Source: Cylindrodendrum hubeiense
Taxonomy: Eukaryota; Ascomycota; Sordariomycetes; Hypocreales; Nectriaceae
DNA: 64,000 nt
Direction of reading: 5' to 3'
NCBI GenBank assembly: GCA_014621425.1
Contig: JAANBB010000028.1
Coordinates: 124,001-188,000 of the forward strand
The position numbers and the translations under genes are program-made. Position 1 is the first letter of the stretch. The number at the start of each line of letters is the position of its first letter. This document shows, piece after piece, positions 45,150-56,353 of this stretch. The notes beneath the pieces were generated by a model that saw nothing but the letters and a program-made list of their open reading frames with translations, searched no databases and was not told the DNA's origin.

Positions 45150-45514
45150 ACATATTCGAAACCGAAGCCTTCCTAGAAGACCCTCTCGCAGACCTGCTAT
45201 CGGACCTTCCAGCTCTTCCAGCCCAGCCTGCCCCCCAGCCCGGCCCTCAGATCAGCCTCCAGCCCGGCCCTCAGAGCCCTCAGAGCCCCCCTAGCAGCGA
45301 TGTCTTCGAACATAGCAAGACCTCGGAGCCTGCTCTCGCCATCAACCTGTCCGCCGCCGCAGCAGGCGTCGCACTCGAAAGCCAAGCTATCCTTGACGAA
45401 AAAATGAAGGTCTTCCGAACTTTCTGCGCAGCCTTTGATGAAACAGTGAAGCAGTTCCCTACAGGGCGTATATTCCGCTTTGCCCAGCAGATATCACAGA
45501 ACTTCCTCAGCCAT
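45150..45514 (+). pseudogene. LINE ORF1 N-terminal part
   Basis: An open frame without an ATG that begins within a few bases of the insertion end. It encodes a Pro/Gln-rich stretch (repeats of the type QPGPQ) and then a more ordered segment with DEKMKVFRTFCAAFDE. It ends at TAG 45515, probably a mutated codon, because similar protein-like sequence follows with further stops. It stays stop-free for about 120 codons in contrast to the later parts. ORF1 products bind the element RNA. Confidence 0.6.
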
Positions 45515-47089
45515 TAGGCAAGTGCCCTGAATGGTGATAGCTAGCCTTAACCGCAATTGCAATTCTAACAGTAGCCGCAGCCGTGACTGCCAGCAGCCCA
45601 AAAGCCCGTCCGATCATACACCTCTGCGCTTACAACAGACCTCCCGATCCGCCGCACCGCGGCTCCCGAATTCGATGACTTCCAGCCAGCCCGAACCCGC
45701 GGGTATGCCCCTGACCCCCAACGACGACCCCCGAAGCCCCACCAGGCCCGATGACCCCAGGAACAGCCACAGGAAAACTCTACAGAAATTGCCTATGATA
45801 ATAATCGGGTCTTTGTACAGCTCGACGAGAATTCCCCTGCTTAGGACAAGTAACCCTTCACAATACAAACCCACTTAGCAGATAAGCTAGACATCAAGCT
45901 CAACACTATCCCCCAAGTGTCTAGGATCAAGACTAACTAGACTATCTACCCAGGAAACCTTAATATTCATAATAAGCTCATCAACAAAGAGTCCTATTAG
46001 GCTCCGGCCCTGGGGACCACAGCTATTAAGCTCACGACCAGATAGATCACCTATACAGTCACTAACTGCCCGAAGAACCTAACGGATATCATGGGGATAA
46101 CCGTAGACTACGAGACTGCCCTAAAAGATAAAGTGAAGGCCTAGACAGGCCTCCGAGCTATTAGCTACTGACCGACCCGCCACGATGACCTAATATAACC
46201 AACAAAGACTCTATTCATCTCATTTCTTGAATAGCCTAAGTACCCGTTCTATCTCTTCGGGATAAGCCAGCTAGCAAGACTGATCCGGAAAATAGCCAAG
46301 CCTAACCAATATAATCTCTACTAGGACTACCACTCATACCATAGCTATAACCACACTACCCGTTATATTAGCTGTGGAAGGACCCCCCACAAAGGGATAC
46401 CCTACGAATATAAGACCTAATATCTTAACTATCAAGGCCCCTATCTATCAGATAATAGGAAATACCCTACCTGACTTAGGTAATAGAATAGAACCCTAAA
46501 GTGACTAATATAGCCAGAAAAACACAGAATCCGGGAAATCAGCGAGTAGCTCTTCCACCAGCTATACCCGGAGGTAGCCGCCACCACCACCAGATCGTCC
46601 CCGGCCCCCGAGACCGGGGCCCGGCCCTCGTCACTCTATAAGGCCCTGACCTTATAATCCATAGAAGGAATATCCTCGCCCTCATCGCATAAGCACAGAC
46701 GATAAGCCCCTAAGACCCCGATCTAATAGGACAATAACCTTCATAACAGAAACCTGATCCTCCATAAAGATCACTTTAGGTCTTCTAGGCTAATATTAGC
46801 AAGGACTTAGCCTTACATAACTATATACTAGCCCTTACTAATAGAAGTGATTATAATATTATAATAATCTAAGAGCCTTAGACTAGTATAAGAAATAGCC
46901 ACTATATAATAAAGAATTACATTACTTTCCGAACCTTCTTTCCCACATTAACCTAGGAGGGAAATAATACTCACCCGAGGGTTATAACCTATATAGCCCT
47001 TTATAATAAGCTTAATACTAATCAGCTTAAGACTAACTAGCCTAACTCTAACTAGCTTACTACTAACTAATCTAATACTAACTAGTTTA

Positions 47090-47640
47090 AGCCCACACCT
47101 TCCCGAGATATCCTTCTAATACAAACTAGTAATATCTCTTTCCTTAATATCTATTACTAACTAGGTATACTAGAAACCCTAGACTTTCTTGATAGCTAGA
47201 CTGTCCCTTTCCACTATCTTATCACAGGAGACTTTAATACCTTATACACACTGTAATAAGCTAGACCCTATCAGAACTAAGGGGCCCGGATTGCCTTATA
47301 GGTTAATAATAATAACTTGACTATTTTAAACCAGCCAAACCAACCTACTAATAGATATAATAATATTCTTGATCTTATAATCTTAAATATCCCTAATACA
47401 CAAGCTAAGGTCAAGGACTATCTCACCACTAACTCTGACTATTATACTCTTAGTATTACCCTTCTAATTATAAGACTAATTATTCTACAATCTAGCCAGA
47501 TTAAGATCTCAGATCCCGAGGACCTAGCCTGGCTTACTAAGGTTATCTCACTTAGGTGGGACTTCCTTATAATAATCACAATAATAGCTAAAGAGCTAGA
47601 TATTATAATAATCCAGCTACTAGACCTATTATAAGATATA
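47090..47640 (+). pseudogene. LINE endonuclease region remnant
   Basis: Part of ORF2 with an apurinic-type endonuclease. The motif Gly-Asp-Phe-Asn lies at 47227-47238, a hallmark of the phosphate-binding part of these enzymes, and a frame at 47317-47634 continues with ILDLIILN and SDYYTLSITLLI. Stops break the region repeatedly. Such enzymes nick the target DNA before reverse transcription. Confidence 0.65.
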
Positions 47641-48229
47641 ATACATATTATCAGTCACTGCCCTTAATAGAACAGGCACTTAGTACCCTAATAAATTAAG
47701 GCCTATACTAAAGCCCACACCTAATATAAAGCAATAAAGAAGCGGGATCTAGAAGAACGGGGGCCTGCTATTCTAGCTAGAGATAACTTCTATAAGATCG
47801 TTAAGAATACTAAAATTAACTTTTAGCAGATTATTATCAATAATATAAAGACTAGCGCTAATATCTTCTACATTACTAGATAGGTATATACCCAGAGCAC
47901 CTTCTAGCCCTTATCTCTATAGGTTAGAGATAAGGTCTTCAAGACCCAGATCGATAAAGTAAATACTCTCCGCAAAGCTACACTCAAGAGACTTAATATA
48001 AGAGATAATATCAAGGACCTGTAAATCCCATTAATAGACATACCTTACCTTCCCTTTTCTACGCTAACCTTAACTGGAGAGGTAGAAGATATAATAATAA
48101 AGACCGGAAATATATCACCTAGCGCAGATAATATAACCATAATGATTATCCGAGCCTACTAGCCAGTAATCAGAGACTATATCCAGTAACTCTACAAGAG
48201 ATATCTCTACTTAGGGCACTACCCCAAAG

Positions 48230-49000
48230 CTTTTAAGGGCATGGAGGTCATTATAATCCCCAAGCCCGGGAAGCGAGACCTTTCCTTACCACAGGCCTGG
48301 AGACTAATTTCCCTGCTTTCCTGCCTTAGCAAGGGGCTCGAGAGACTTATTGCCAGACAGCTAGCCTTTATCATGATTGACCGTAAAGTCCTATACAAGA
48401 ATCAGGCCAGGGCCCTGATAAAGAGATCCACCGTAGACCTCATCACCGCCCTAATCCATAATATCAAAGCCGCTCTCACTAAGGGGCTTGTCATAACCCT
48501 TATTATAATAGACATATAGGGCACCTTTAACACAGTCTTACAGAACCGCCTTCTACTATGCCTCTGGTAATAAGGCTAACCCGACACCCTCATCCACTAG
48601 GTAGCTTCCTTTATAACCGACCACATAGCCCGAGTCCACTTCCAAGATATAATCACACCTCTAGCTACCCTAGAATATAGTCTCCTACAAGGATCGCCTA
48701 TCTCCCCAATTCTCTTCCTTCTCTATATAGAGCTAATCTATAAGATCTGAATTAATACACCACCATACCCCGGATTTAATCTAGTTATTATAATATAATA
48801 TAGCTATACTAATAATATCACCTCTCTCCACATTAGTAAGACCCTTCACAACATAATAGATAAGGCAGAGGTTAATATAAAGGAAATAGAATTTTAGGAC
48901 TTTTAAAATAAGATTAGCTTTAACCTAGGAAAGACTAAGATAATATATTTCTTGTAGAAGTAAGAGAATAATAACCTAATAATCACATATAAAGGTCAGA
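48230..49000 (+). pseudogene. LINE reverse transcriptase region remnant
   Basis: The stretch VIIIPKPGKRDLSLPQAW followed by LISLLSCLSKGLERLIARQL is typical of fungal Tad-clade reverse transcriptases. Downstream lies a GTFN segment where GAFD is expected, and the catalytic motif appears as Tyr-Thr-Asn-Asn at 48805-48816 instead of Tyr-x-Asp-Asp. Both Asp to Asn changes are G-to-A after T. In-frame stops are frequent. Confidence 0.75.
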
Positions 49001-49649
49001 CTAAGATACTAGAAAAAGCCCTCCACTAGCTTAGGATCTAGCTTGATAAGAAGCTTTCCTTTAGGATCTATACTGAAAAATGGGCTATTAAAGCCCAAGT
49101 AATTACTAACCTACTATAAGATATCACTAATATAACCCACAATCTGCCACCAGATATAATCTACCTTACTATTAAGGTATATATCCTGCCTGTTCTATTT
49201 TACGGGGCCGAGGCCTGATATCCGGAAAAGACAGTATCACCCCTACAGGCTAGAGAGCCTGATGTCTCTATGAGAGTCAGATATCTCTTTAAATACTAGA
49301 AAAAGGTCCTATACACTAATATCCACAATATCCTTCTGACCTAGAAGACAACCCCTATGGCCACCCTCTATCGCGAAAGTGGAATCCCGCCGGCGGACCA
49401 GCTCTTAGAAGCTATACGCTTATATCATATAGTCCGGCTCTAGTCCTTAAATCCAAGACATCCCCTTACAGCTAGGACTATAATCCCATCCCCCAGACCA
49501 GGCCAGAGACCAGCCTATAAGACCTGACTATAACAAACAGCCCTATTACTCCCGCCCTCACCTTAGCCCGACCTCCTATAAAGGAGTTATAGCCCCGTTT
49601 AACTACATATATAACTAAAAGACATCACCGTCCCCGCCTTCCTTACCTG

Positions 49650-50085
49650 GACTGAGACCCTAGCTATAATAGATCTCATTATCTATTCAGATAGGTCCCG
49701 ATCCTCCGGAGGAGCTGCGGGCTACGGGTACATCATTCATCACAATAAGCATAAGATCAGCGAGGGACTGGCCCAACTAGACCCTGTCAAAGTCTTCGAT
49801 ACCGAAGTCACTAGAGCCCTAGCAGGCCTACACCACACCATAAGTCTAGTCTCTTCCAAGCCAGGCGCACGAATTTACATCTATCTCGATAACACATCGG
49901 CTACGGCTGGCTTGCTAGGCTAGCCATCGGAATCCTCACAGGCCCAGTTCCTTGAATTCCAATTAATCGCACAAGCCCACGGGACCACAGCTATACACTA
50001 GTACCCTGGCCATAAAGACATCCCCGGAAATAAACAGGCCGATAAGCTGGCCAAAGCAGGTACAGAGCTTCCAGAATCACCCAGA
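49650..50085 (+). pseudogene. LINE RNase H region remnant
   Basis: The sequence Tyr-Ser-Asp (49684-49692), a GGAAGYGYIIHH stretch, TEVTRALAGL, YLDNTSATAGLLG and PGHKDIPGNKQADKLAKAG follow in the order of RNase H. A TAG at 49999-50001 stands where Trp is expected before the PGHKD motif, again a TGG to TAG change. Relatively few other stops occur, so this part is less altered than the polymerase region. Confidence 0.7.
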
Positions 50086-51060
50086 CTAGCTCCGTCCCTG
50101 GCCTTCAATAAAAGGAAAGCCCGAGCCCTCCCCCAAACCCTCTTTAAGAGCTAGTAGCAAGACTATCTTCCAGACTCTTATCAATCCTATCAACTAGAGG
50201 CCAAGACCTCTAGCCCAGCCAAACTCCAGCTCCCACGGAAGTGGCTCCAGCATCTCCTCGCAGCTCGCTCCGACCACAAAGACTTTACTGAATACCACAA
50301 GAGATTTGCCCACAACAATACACAGCTCGAGTACTCGTGCAGACAGCGGAAATCACCTAACCATCCCTTCTATTACTATAAGATTAATTATCATCATCGG
50401 ATAAAATTAGGGCTTTTTCCAAAACTGATAATTAACCGGGTTTTAGGATAAGACTTTAGCGAGTTCGTCATGATAATTAAGACAGCGAAATTCTTTATGG
50501 AAATCTGCCCCTATTATCACTAAGAACTCTCAATCCCCCCCGGAAGTCACGGTTATAGCCGCTTCTACCCCAGACCCCAAAAATCCACTCCTTTCCCCTC
50601 TCCTTTGTCTTGTTCCCTTTATCTTTCTTCTTCGGTGTTGTCGCTGGGTCCGGATTGTAACTCCGCGCTCGCGGCGTGCCGCACTGAATAGTAGCCCTGA
50701 AAGTGGTTTCCCCCTAATTCCCCTCAAAAATCGGTCGCTATCACAGTCATCGGGCTGCGCCCTGGATATCCGCTGACGGATGCCGGGCTTGAAATAATAG
50801 GTCAAATAGGGCCGCTTAATTGTTAGATGGAAGAGGAAGAAGGATCGCAATCTCGGCTCGTGGAGGGATGGAATTAGACTTACACGTGACGCGGACTGCG
50901 GGTCCGAGCCACGGGCCCCGGGTCGGTCTTAGCTGTCGGCTCCGGCCGAAGCTAGCTACCCTGTACCTAGGATTCTTTAGCTGTAGACACCAGCCTAGCA
51001 CGTCGTCTTGCCCCCTAGGGGATTCTGTGGGCACCTCCGGTGCCCTCACGACGGTAATAA

Positions 51061-51088
51061 CACAACAACAACAACAACAACAACAACA
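51061..51088. repeat. CAA microsatellite at the LINE 3' end
   Basis: About nine CAA units (with a CAC start) stand directly before the right copy of the target-site duplication. Non-LTR elements often end in such a simple tail, which marks the 3' end and confirms the plus orientation. Confidence 0.85.
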
Positions 51089-51100
51089 TCGAATCTCTCT
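51087..51100. repeat. Target-site duplication, right copy
   Basis: A perfect 14-bp copy of CATCGAATCTCTCT, matching 45136-45149. It follows the CAA tail of the element and belongs to the coding exon of the split subtilase. Confidence 0.92.
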
Positions 51101-53170
51101 GATGCCCCAATTCGCCTTCAAAAATAGTTTGGGGAAGTCTTGAGCTCCGGCGCTCAAGTCAAATGTCCAGCTGGAGTAAATGTCAGTAAGAGCTCCTCTT
51201 TAATGGTCTTGGATATATGCTCACCTTGTTTTGTTGAGGTAACTATTTGTGGACCGAAGCCATGGGTATGTTCCAGCAAAAGGATTTCGCATTTGCTCTT
51301 TCAGATTGAAAGCCAGTCCTTGATATGGAACAGCTGTAACTTCGCCGTTGCTTGACTTAATAATGACGCGCCCACTATATGCTGGAAGCGTGGTTTCGTT
51401 CAACCCCGTTGGAAGTTGGAATGTGAATCTGTATTTCGTTAGTAAACATGAGAGAGGACAGGGACAACCGTAACTTACTTGGCTTTCTTCTTCTGCCCGG
51501 GACTCAACTTAATGTCCGCGGGTACCCCAACTTGCACCCCAATTGAAAGGGGCTCCATCTCGGCCCTATACCTTATTCTTGGAGTCTCGCCAGACTGCAG
51601 TGGGTCGTAGTCCTTTAGCATTTGGAAGCCCGACCAGTCTTCGACTTCAAACGAGTAAGTGGCTGTCTCGGTTCCCTTGTTCTCAATGGTAATTCCTTGG
51701 TTGCTCTTGAAGTGTAGCGTATCGTTGAGTGCAAACTTTTGGAAATCCAGTCCAGTGGTATACTGGACTACTTTCGCGGCATTAACCAAGCCTCCTCCAA
51801 CCTGATGAACTGGAGCAATAAAATCGTCGGCAGCAGTCTGGTTGTACCACAACCACGGCAACGCTGATCCAGTTGCCACAATTCTCATCGAAAGCTCCTT
51901 TGCCAGATCTTTTCCGTGGACTTTTCTTCCACCATGTTTGCCGATGAAGAGAGCAGCCACGCCTGCGACATAGGGTGTTGCCATGCTGGTGCCGCTCAAG
52001 AGCACGAATTCGGAATTGCTTTCCCCGGGCCAAGCACTGAAGATGTCGGTTCCGGGGGCCGTGATATCCGGTTTGACCTGGAGATCGTATAGCCCTCCCC
52101 AGCTCGAGAAGTAACTTGGTTGCTTAGTTTCGCCAGCCTCATTTTTGTTCACCTCGGCCGAAGCAACTGAAAGCACGTTCTCGCCAGAGCTCCCTGAACT
52201 GGCGTAATACGGACCGCCAGTACCATAATTTCCAGCTCCAATAGTCATCACCACCCCTTCATCAGCAATTCGGCTTGCTACCACCGCCCATACACTATTC
52301 GCCCATCCGCCACGACCTCCGATACTGATCGTGATAACATCAACGTCGTCTTCAAATGCCCGCAGCATTGCTTCGATAATAATGTCCTCATAAGTGCCAT
52401 CTCCGGCTCCAAAAACCTTGTAAGAGTAAATGGTCGACTTCGGAGCCACTCCCACCCATCCTGACTCCGATTCGCCTGCCACAATCCCGGCAACGTGAGT
52501 ACCATGTCCACTCTGGTCTAATGGATCTTCGTCAGGAGTCCTTGTCGATCCAGCCACCCACTTGTCACCAACGAAGTCATATCCGCCGGCGACTTTAAAC
52601 CCTGAGCCGAACCCTCCTCCTAAAGCCTCGTGTGTGTACCAAACACCTGTATCAATTATACCAACTTTAGCACCTTCGCCAAGCATACCATCTTCATGCA
52701 AACTTTCCACACCCGTGGCCCAGTGCACAGCATATGCATCCGCTTCGCTCTGGTTAACAGCCACTTGTCGCGCGTCGATGGGTGCGACGAGATGAACTTT
52801 GCGATTGGGCCAAGCCGCCACTACCTCGGGAAGGGCGAGCAAGGTATCAATGTTGTCGGCATCAGTCTCCAGCTTTGCACCAGAGAAAATATCCGAGTCA
52901 AATGTCTTCAGGACCTCAACCCCATCATAGGAGGATAGTAGGTCACGTTTCGTTCTGGAGGCTATGTTCTGCCAGGAGTCAATATTACGAATAGATGGGA
53001 AGAGATATTGTGAAGGGTATTACATTCGCGAATTCGACTATGTACTCCCTCGGCTGAACCAGCAATGACTCTTCATCGGTCTCGCCGTTTCCAGGGATAG
53101 TGGAAGCGTCGGCGGTTGCATAGACTGCGACGGCAAATGTCAAAGGAACGACAAGGAAGGAGGCACGCAT
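51087..53170 (-). pseudogene. 5' part of a subtilase gene (S8 serine protease), cut by a LINE
   Basis: Minus strand exons are 53170-53024, 52968-51479, 51428-51225 and 51170-51087; the rest of the gene lies at 45135-44635. A signal peptide (about 1-19) and a short propeptide with an inhibitor-like fold lead to the catalytic domain. The triad is Asp155 (IIDTGVW), His204 (GHGTHVAG) and Ser377 (SGTSMATP), and Asn296 is the oxyanion residue. A C-terminal fibronectin-like region follows. All introns have GT-AG ends, and no stop or frameshift is seen before the insertion. If the insert were absent, the frame would run to about 762 residues, the usual size of a secreted minor extracellular protease. 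As it stands, the protein would run into the element and lose its C-terminal domain. Confidence 0.88.
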
Positions 53171-55017
53171 CTTGATTGTCAAAACTGCCCGATTGGCGCA
53201 GATGCGTTCATGCACCGATTGTATTCCTGCAGTAGAAGGCTGCCCGACTTATTATACTTATACTGATAGAACAGTCAACCTGCGCCCTATCCTCTTCTAG
53301 CCATTTTAATTTCAAGTGCATCGGAGCGTCTCCGAAGATTCCTTGTTGCAGGCGGAGCATCCTCAAATTGGAAGGTCTGGGTACTTTTGCCCAGAAAACC
53401 CACAAATCTAGCTCGGGAGTGACCACCTTATTCGATTTAGGCTCGTATCCTCGTTCTTATCCCTTCGAGTGTGGAATGGCGCCTTTTATTCTTCTTCTCT
53501 TTTGGCTCAATACCCACTTGGAAAAGATAATAATCGTCACATTGAAAAGCGGAACGCGAAGCTACGGCCCAGCTCGCAAGGATTCTTTGGCGTATTCTTG
53601 GTGGTACCATTTGTCCCTAACTTCCCCTTTCGTCGTAGCAGTTATCACAACAGTGCGGCTTTCTATCATACTACGGGCATTCTTTCTAAGGACTTAATTT
53701 TCCCACAAATGAACATATTTAATCCTTGCTTCATTCTGTTTACCCGAAGAGCTTCCATGACCCTTGTTGATAATTGGCATTTCCTTTTACAATATTGAGG
53801 TCCGACATGGCTTGCCCCATAATATTACATCAAAATGCGCTCAAATCCTCTCATTTAGTGGTCTGAGACTGTTCCTGGTACGACAATCATGTTCCAGCAG
53901 AGATGGCCGGTTTTACCATAATTTAACATGCACCTCATTATAAGTACATTTAGTATCCCAGCAGAATTCATTTAATTTGCCCTAATTGCAAGTCACTGGT
54001 GTTATTGTAGATAGTAGGAATACTTCTCCCCAAACGCGAGTTAGTATCATTCAGTTATAGTAAAACGAGGAATTAGAGGAGGCCCAGGAATTGCAGCATA
54101 TATTAGTAGCAGGGTTTGGGCACATACCTAGACGGGGAACGTACAAAGGCTGCTCTGAACCAAGTGTTGAACGATAAGAGACCTTTACGCGCTCCTTTCG
54201 GGTGATTAGTGACATTTCTATGGGCTGCATTTTCAGAGTAGTTCAGCCGTTGAATTTAATTTAGCTTCAATAAGTGTCTTAAATATCGAATATGACAATG
54301 AGATATGGCGGAAGAAGATTTATGTAGATGATATCAGTAAGAGGGAAATATCTAGATATTTGGTCGAGGACCAATACGTGTGTCGGTAGCTGCCTGGGGT
54401 AATTGGAGATTAGATCATAAATTTACTCAATACGGAGTATCAAAATATTCGTCATTCTTTATACTCTACCTAGTCTATATATATCTTTCGTTGAGCCGCT
54501 CACCCGACCGTGCTATACGTGAGGCGGCGCCACTAGTGATGCAGTAGGCGATTCCATCCCTCCGAACAAGGACTACATATCAATGTTTTACTAGAAATTA
54601 CCATGTATGATGAGAGGTATCAGCTATATCAAAGCATGCTACATGAGAACTTCTTCGAGAACCACGTATAATGCGACACCCCATAGAGGATAAGCATGTC
54701 AGCAGCGGGCGATCAATGGACCGACCAGCTGAACTTTAAGTGCGTCGCGAACAACCATCGCCGGCATGACCCAATAATGATGAAGAAGTCAAAGTAGTGG
54801 CATAGATAATGCAGCCACCATGCAGCTTGACCTTAACGGCGGGGGTTACCTCCGGCATCAAGGTAATCCGGGCTTAGGGTCGCCGCATTAGAATGTTCAG
54901 ACGGGCACTCCTTGAGCATAAATATCATCCTCGTCCTTGGCGGCCGTTCCACATTTCTAGCTCCTGTCTAAAGCCCAAGTACTTTTATCCAACAATCTCT
55001 GCTAAGTCATCAGCATC
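53171..55017. other. Intergenic region without a recognised gene
   Basis: About 1.85 kb between two diverging genes. Frames such as 53368-53697 have no family features. The middle part (53800-54500) is AT-rich. It presumably holds the promoters of the split subtilase and the reductase. No repeat is clear. Confidence 0.45.
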
Positions 55018-56353
55018 ATGGCAACCCAAACAGGCATCACCATCGATGGTCCCAACAAACCGTACACTGTCGTCAGTGACATCCTCCGCCCAACCCCAGG
55101 CCCCAGCCAGGTCTTGGTAAAATGCCTTGGCGTGGGGATCAATGTTGTGTGAGGAATTTCATCCAGGCAGACGAATCCAGTCACTGACAGCAGATTCATA
55201 GCGAGCCTCTGCAGCAGCACTCTGGCCTGCTCATAAACGAGTGGCCTGCCATCATCGGCAGCGACTGTGCTGCCGTTGTTATCGCTGTGGGTCCAGACTG
55301 TCAGAAGCTGAGCCCTGGAGACTATGTCTATGGCTGTGCGCCCCTCGGTCAGAATCGGTTTACCCCATTTCAGGAGACCTTTCTTGTGGAGGAAAAGGTC
55401 TTCTTGAAGAAATCACCTAATCTGTCAATTGAGGAGACCTGTACCATCGGTGTGGGGATTTTGGTAATTGCGACCCTACTCATTGATCGGAGTGTCATCA
55501 GGTTCAAAGCTAAGCCTCTTGTCTAGACTGCAGGACTATGTCTCTTGGGTGGCGCAGAACTAGAGCTATCCGAAGATGGAACAAAGGCCCCGGCAAAGGA
55601 TGAATGGATCGTCGTTCTAGGTGGCACTGGAAGCGTTGGCCAGTTCGCCGTCCAAGTAATTACGTCGATTGCCCAAGTATTGGGCAACATTCGCTAACGT
55701 GATCAGATCGCCCATGTTTGTGGATACAAGGTCCTCGCATCGTGTTCCCCATCCAAGGAATCGGTATGTCCTCGCAGTATAACTCTCTTTAACTAGTGGT
55801 ATATGTCTTCTCACAGATAGCTCAGGTTGCGAAGGAAAATGGAGCGATCGCGACATTCAACAGTCGAGGGTCAGTTGAGGAACAGCTCGCCGACATAAAG
55901 AAAATTACTGGCGGGAACTTTGCTCGGATTGTTGATTCGACAGCATACGGTTACGAAATTATGGTCAAAGCTCTGGAGACTTGCTCAACAGCGACCACCA
56001 AATATCTGATGAGTGTTGACGACTGGTAAATTGCAACTCATCTTGAATAGCAGTTACTTATGGAAACTAACAGCATACTAAGGTCTGAGTTCAAGACCCC
56101 ACCTACGATTAAGGAGTATCGGGCTGAACTCGGTCATCTCTGTCGACTCGACGAGGCTCTTGGAATCGAGGTCACAAAGGACATTGCCCGCTGGATTCCA
56201 ACTTTCGAGACTCATCTTGCTACCGGCACAATAAAGCCAACCCAGTATCAGGTCGCTGATGGAATGGGGTGGGAGACGGTCATCCAAGGCATCCAAGATC
56301 TAGAGGATGGAAAGGCTCTGAAGAAGATTGTTGCAAGGGTACAGAAGGAGTAG
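55018..56353 (+). CDS. Medium-chain dehydrogenase/reductase, trans-enoyl-reductase type
   Basis: Six exons, 55018-55146, 55194-55463, 55527-55655, 55707-55763, 55817-56025 and 56083-56353, give 354 residues. The N-terminal GroES-like part has GSDCAAVVIAVG and the substrate-side GDYVYGCAPLG; the Rossmann part contains the NADPH loop VVLGGTGSVGQFAVQ (about 166-180). The residues expected to bind catalytic zinc are not seen, as in relatives such as LovC and toxD-like proteins that reduce enoyl intermediates or quinones. Introns are 47-63 nt; the first acceptor could also lie 3 bp earlier. At first sight the frame seems broken, but all stops fall in introns, so the gene is intact. No polyketide synthase is seen in the window, so a biosynthetic role is not supported here. 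Confidence 0.83.

Larger units (their letters stand above)
45150..51086 (+). mobile_element. LINE (Tad1-like, non-LTR) retrotransposon, degraded
   Basis: A 5.94-kb insert on the plus strand, flanked by a 14-bp duplication and ending in about nine CAA repeats, as non-LTR elements often do. In order it shows a first open frame (45150-45514) and its degraded continuation to about 46600 with zinc-knuckle remnants; an endonuclease region with Gly-Asp-Phe-Asn at 47227-47238; a reverse transcriptase region from about 48230 to 49000 (IIPKPGKRDLSLPQAWRLIS); an RNase H region (49684-50070) with Tyr-Ser-Asp and PGHKDIPGN; and a GC-rich 3' part. Many TGG codons have become TAG and the polymerase motif is YTNN where YxDD is expected. 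The changes are of the G-to-A kind after T, the context of RIP. The element cannot be active by itself. The first codons of ORF1 have no ATG, so the 5' end may be truncated. Confidence 0.9.

Noticed and set aside
50530..51157. Open frames on both strands near the right end of the LINE
   Set aside because: They lie in the GC-rich 3' part of the element and the subtilase exon in other frames, and have no features of their own.
55018..55526. Reductase gene looked like a pseudogene because of early stops
   Set aside because: All stops fall within introns of 47-63 nt with GT-AG ends, and the joined frame is continuous with the family pattern, so the gene is called intact.
54893..56353. Polyketide or other biosynthetic cluster around the enoyl-reductase-type gene
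   Set aside because: No polyketide synthase, peptide synthetase, terpene synthase or prenyltransferase is visible in the window.
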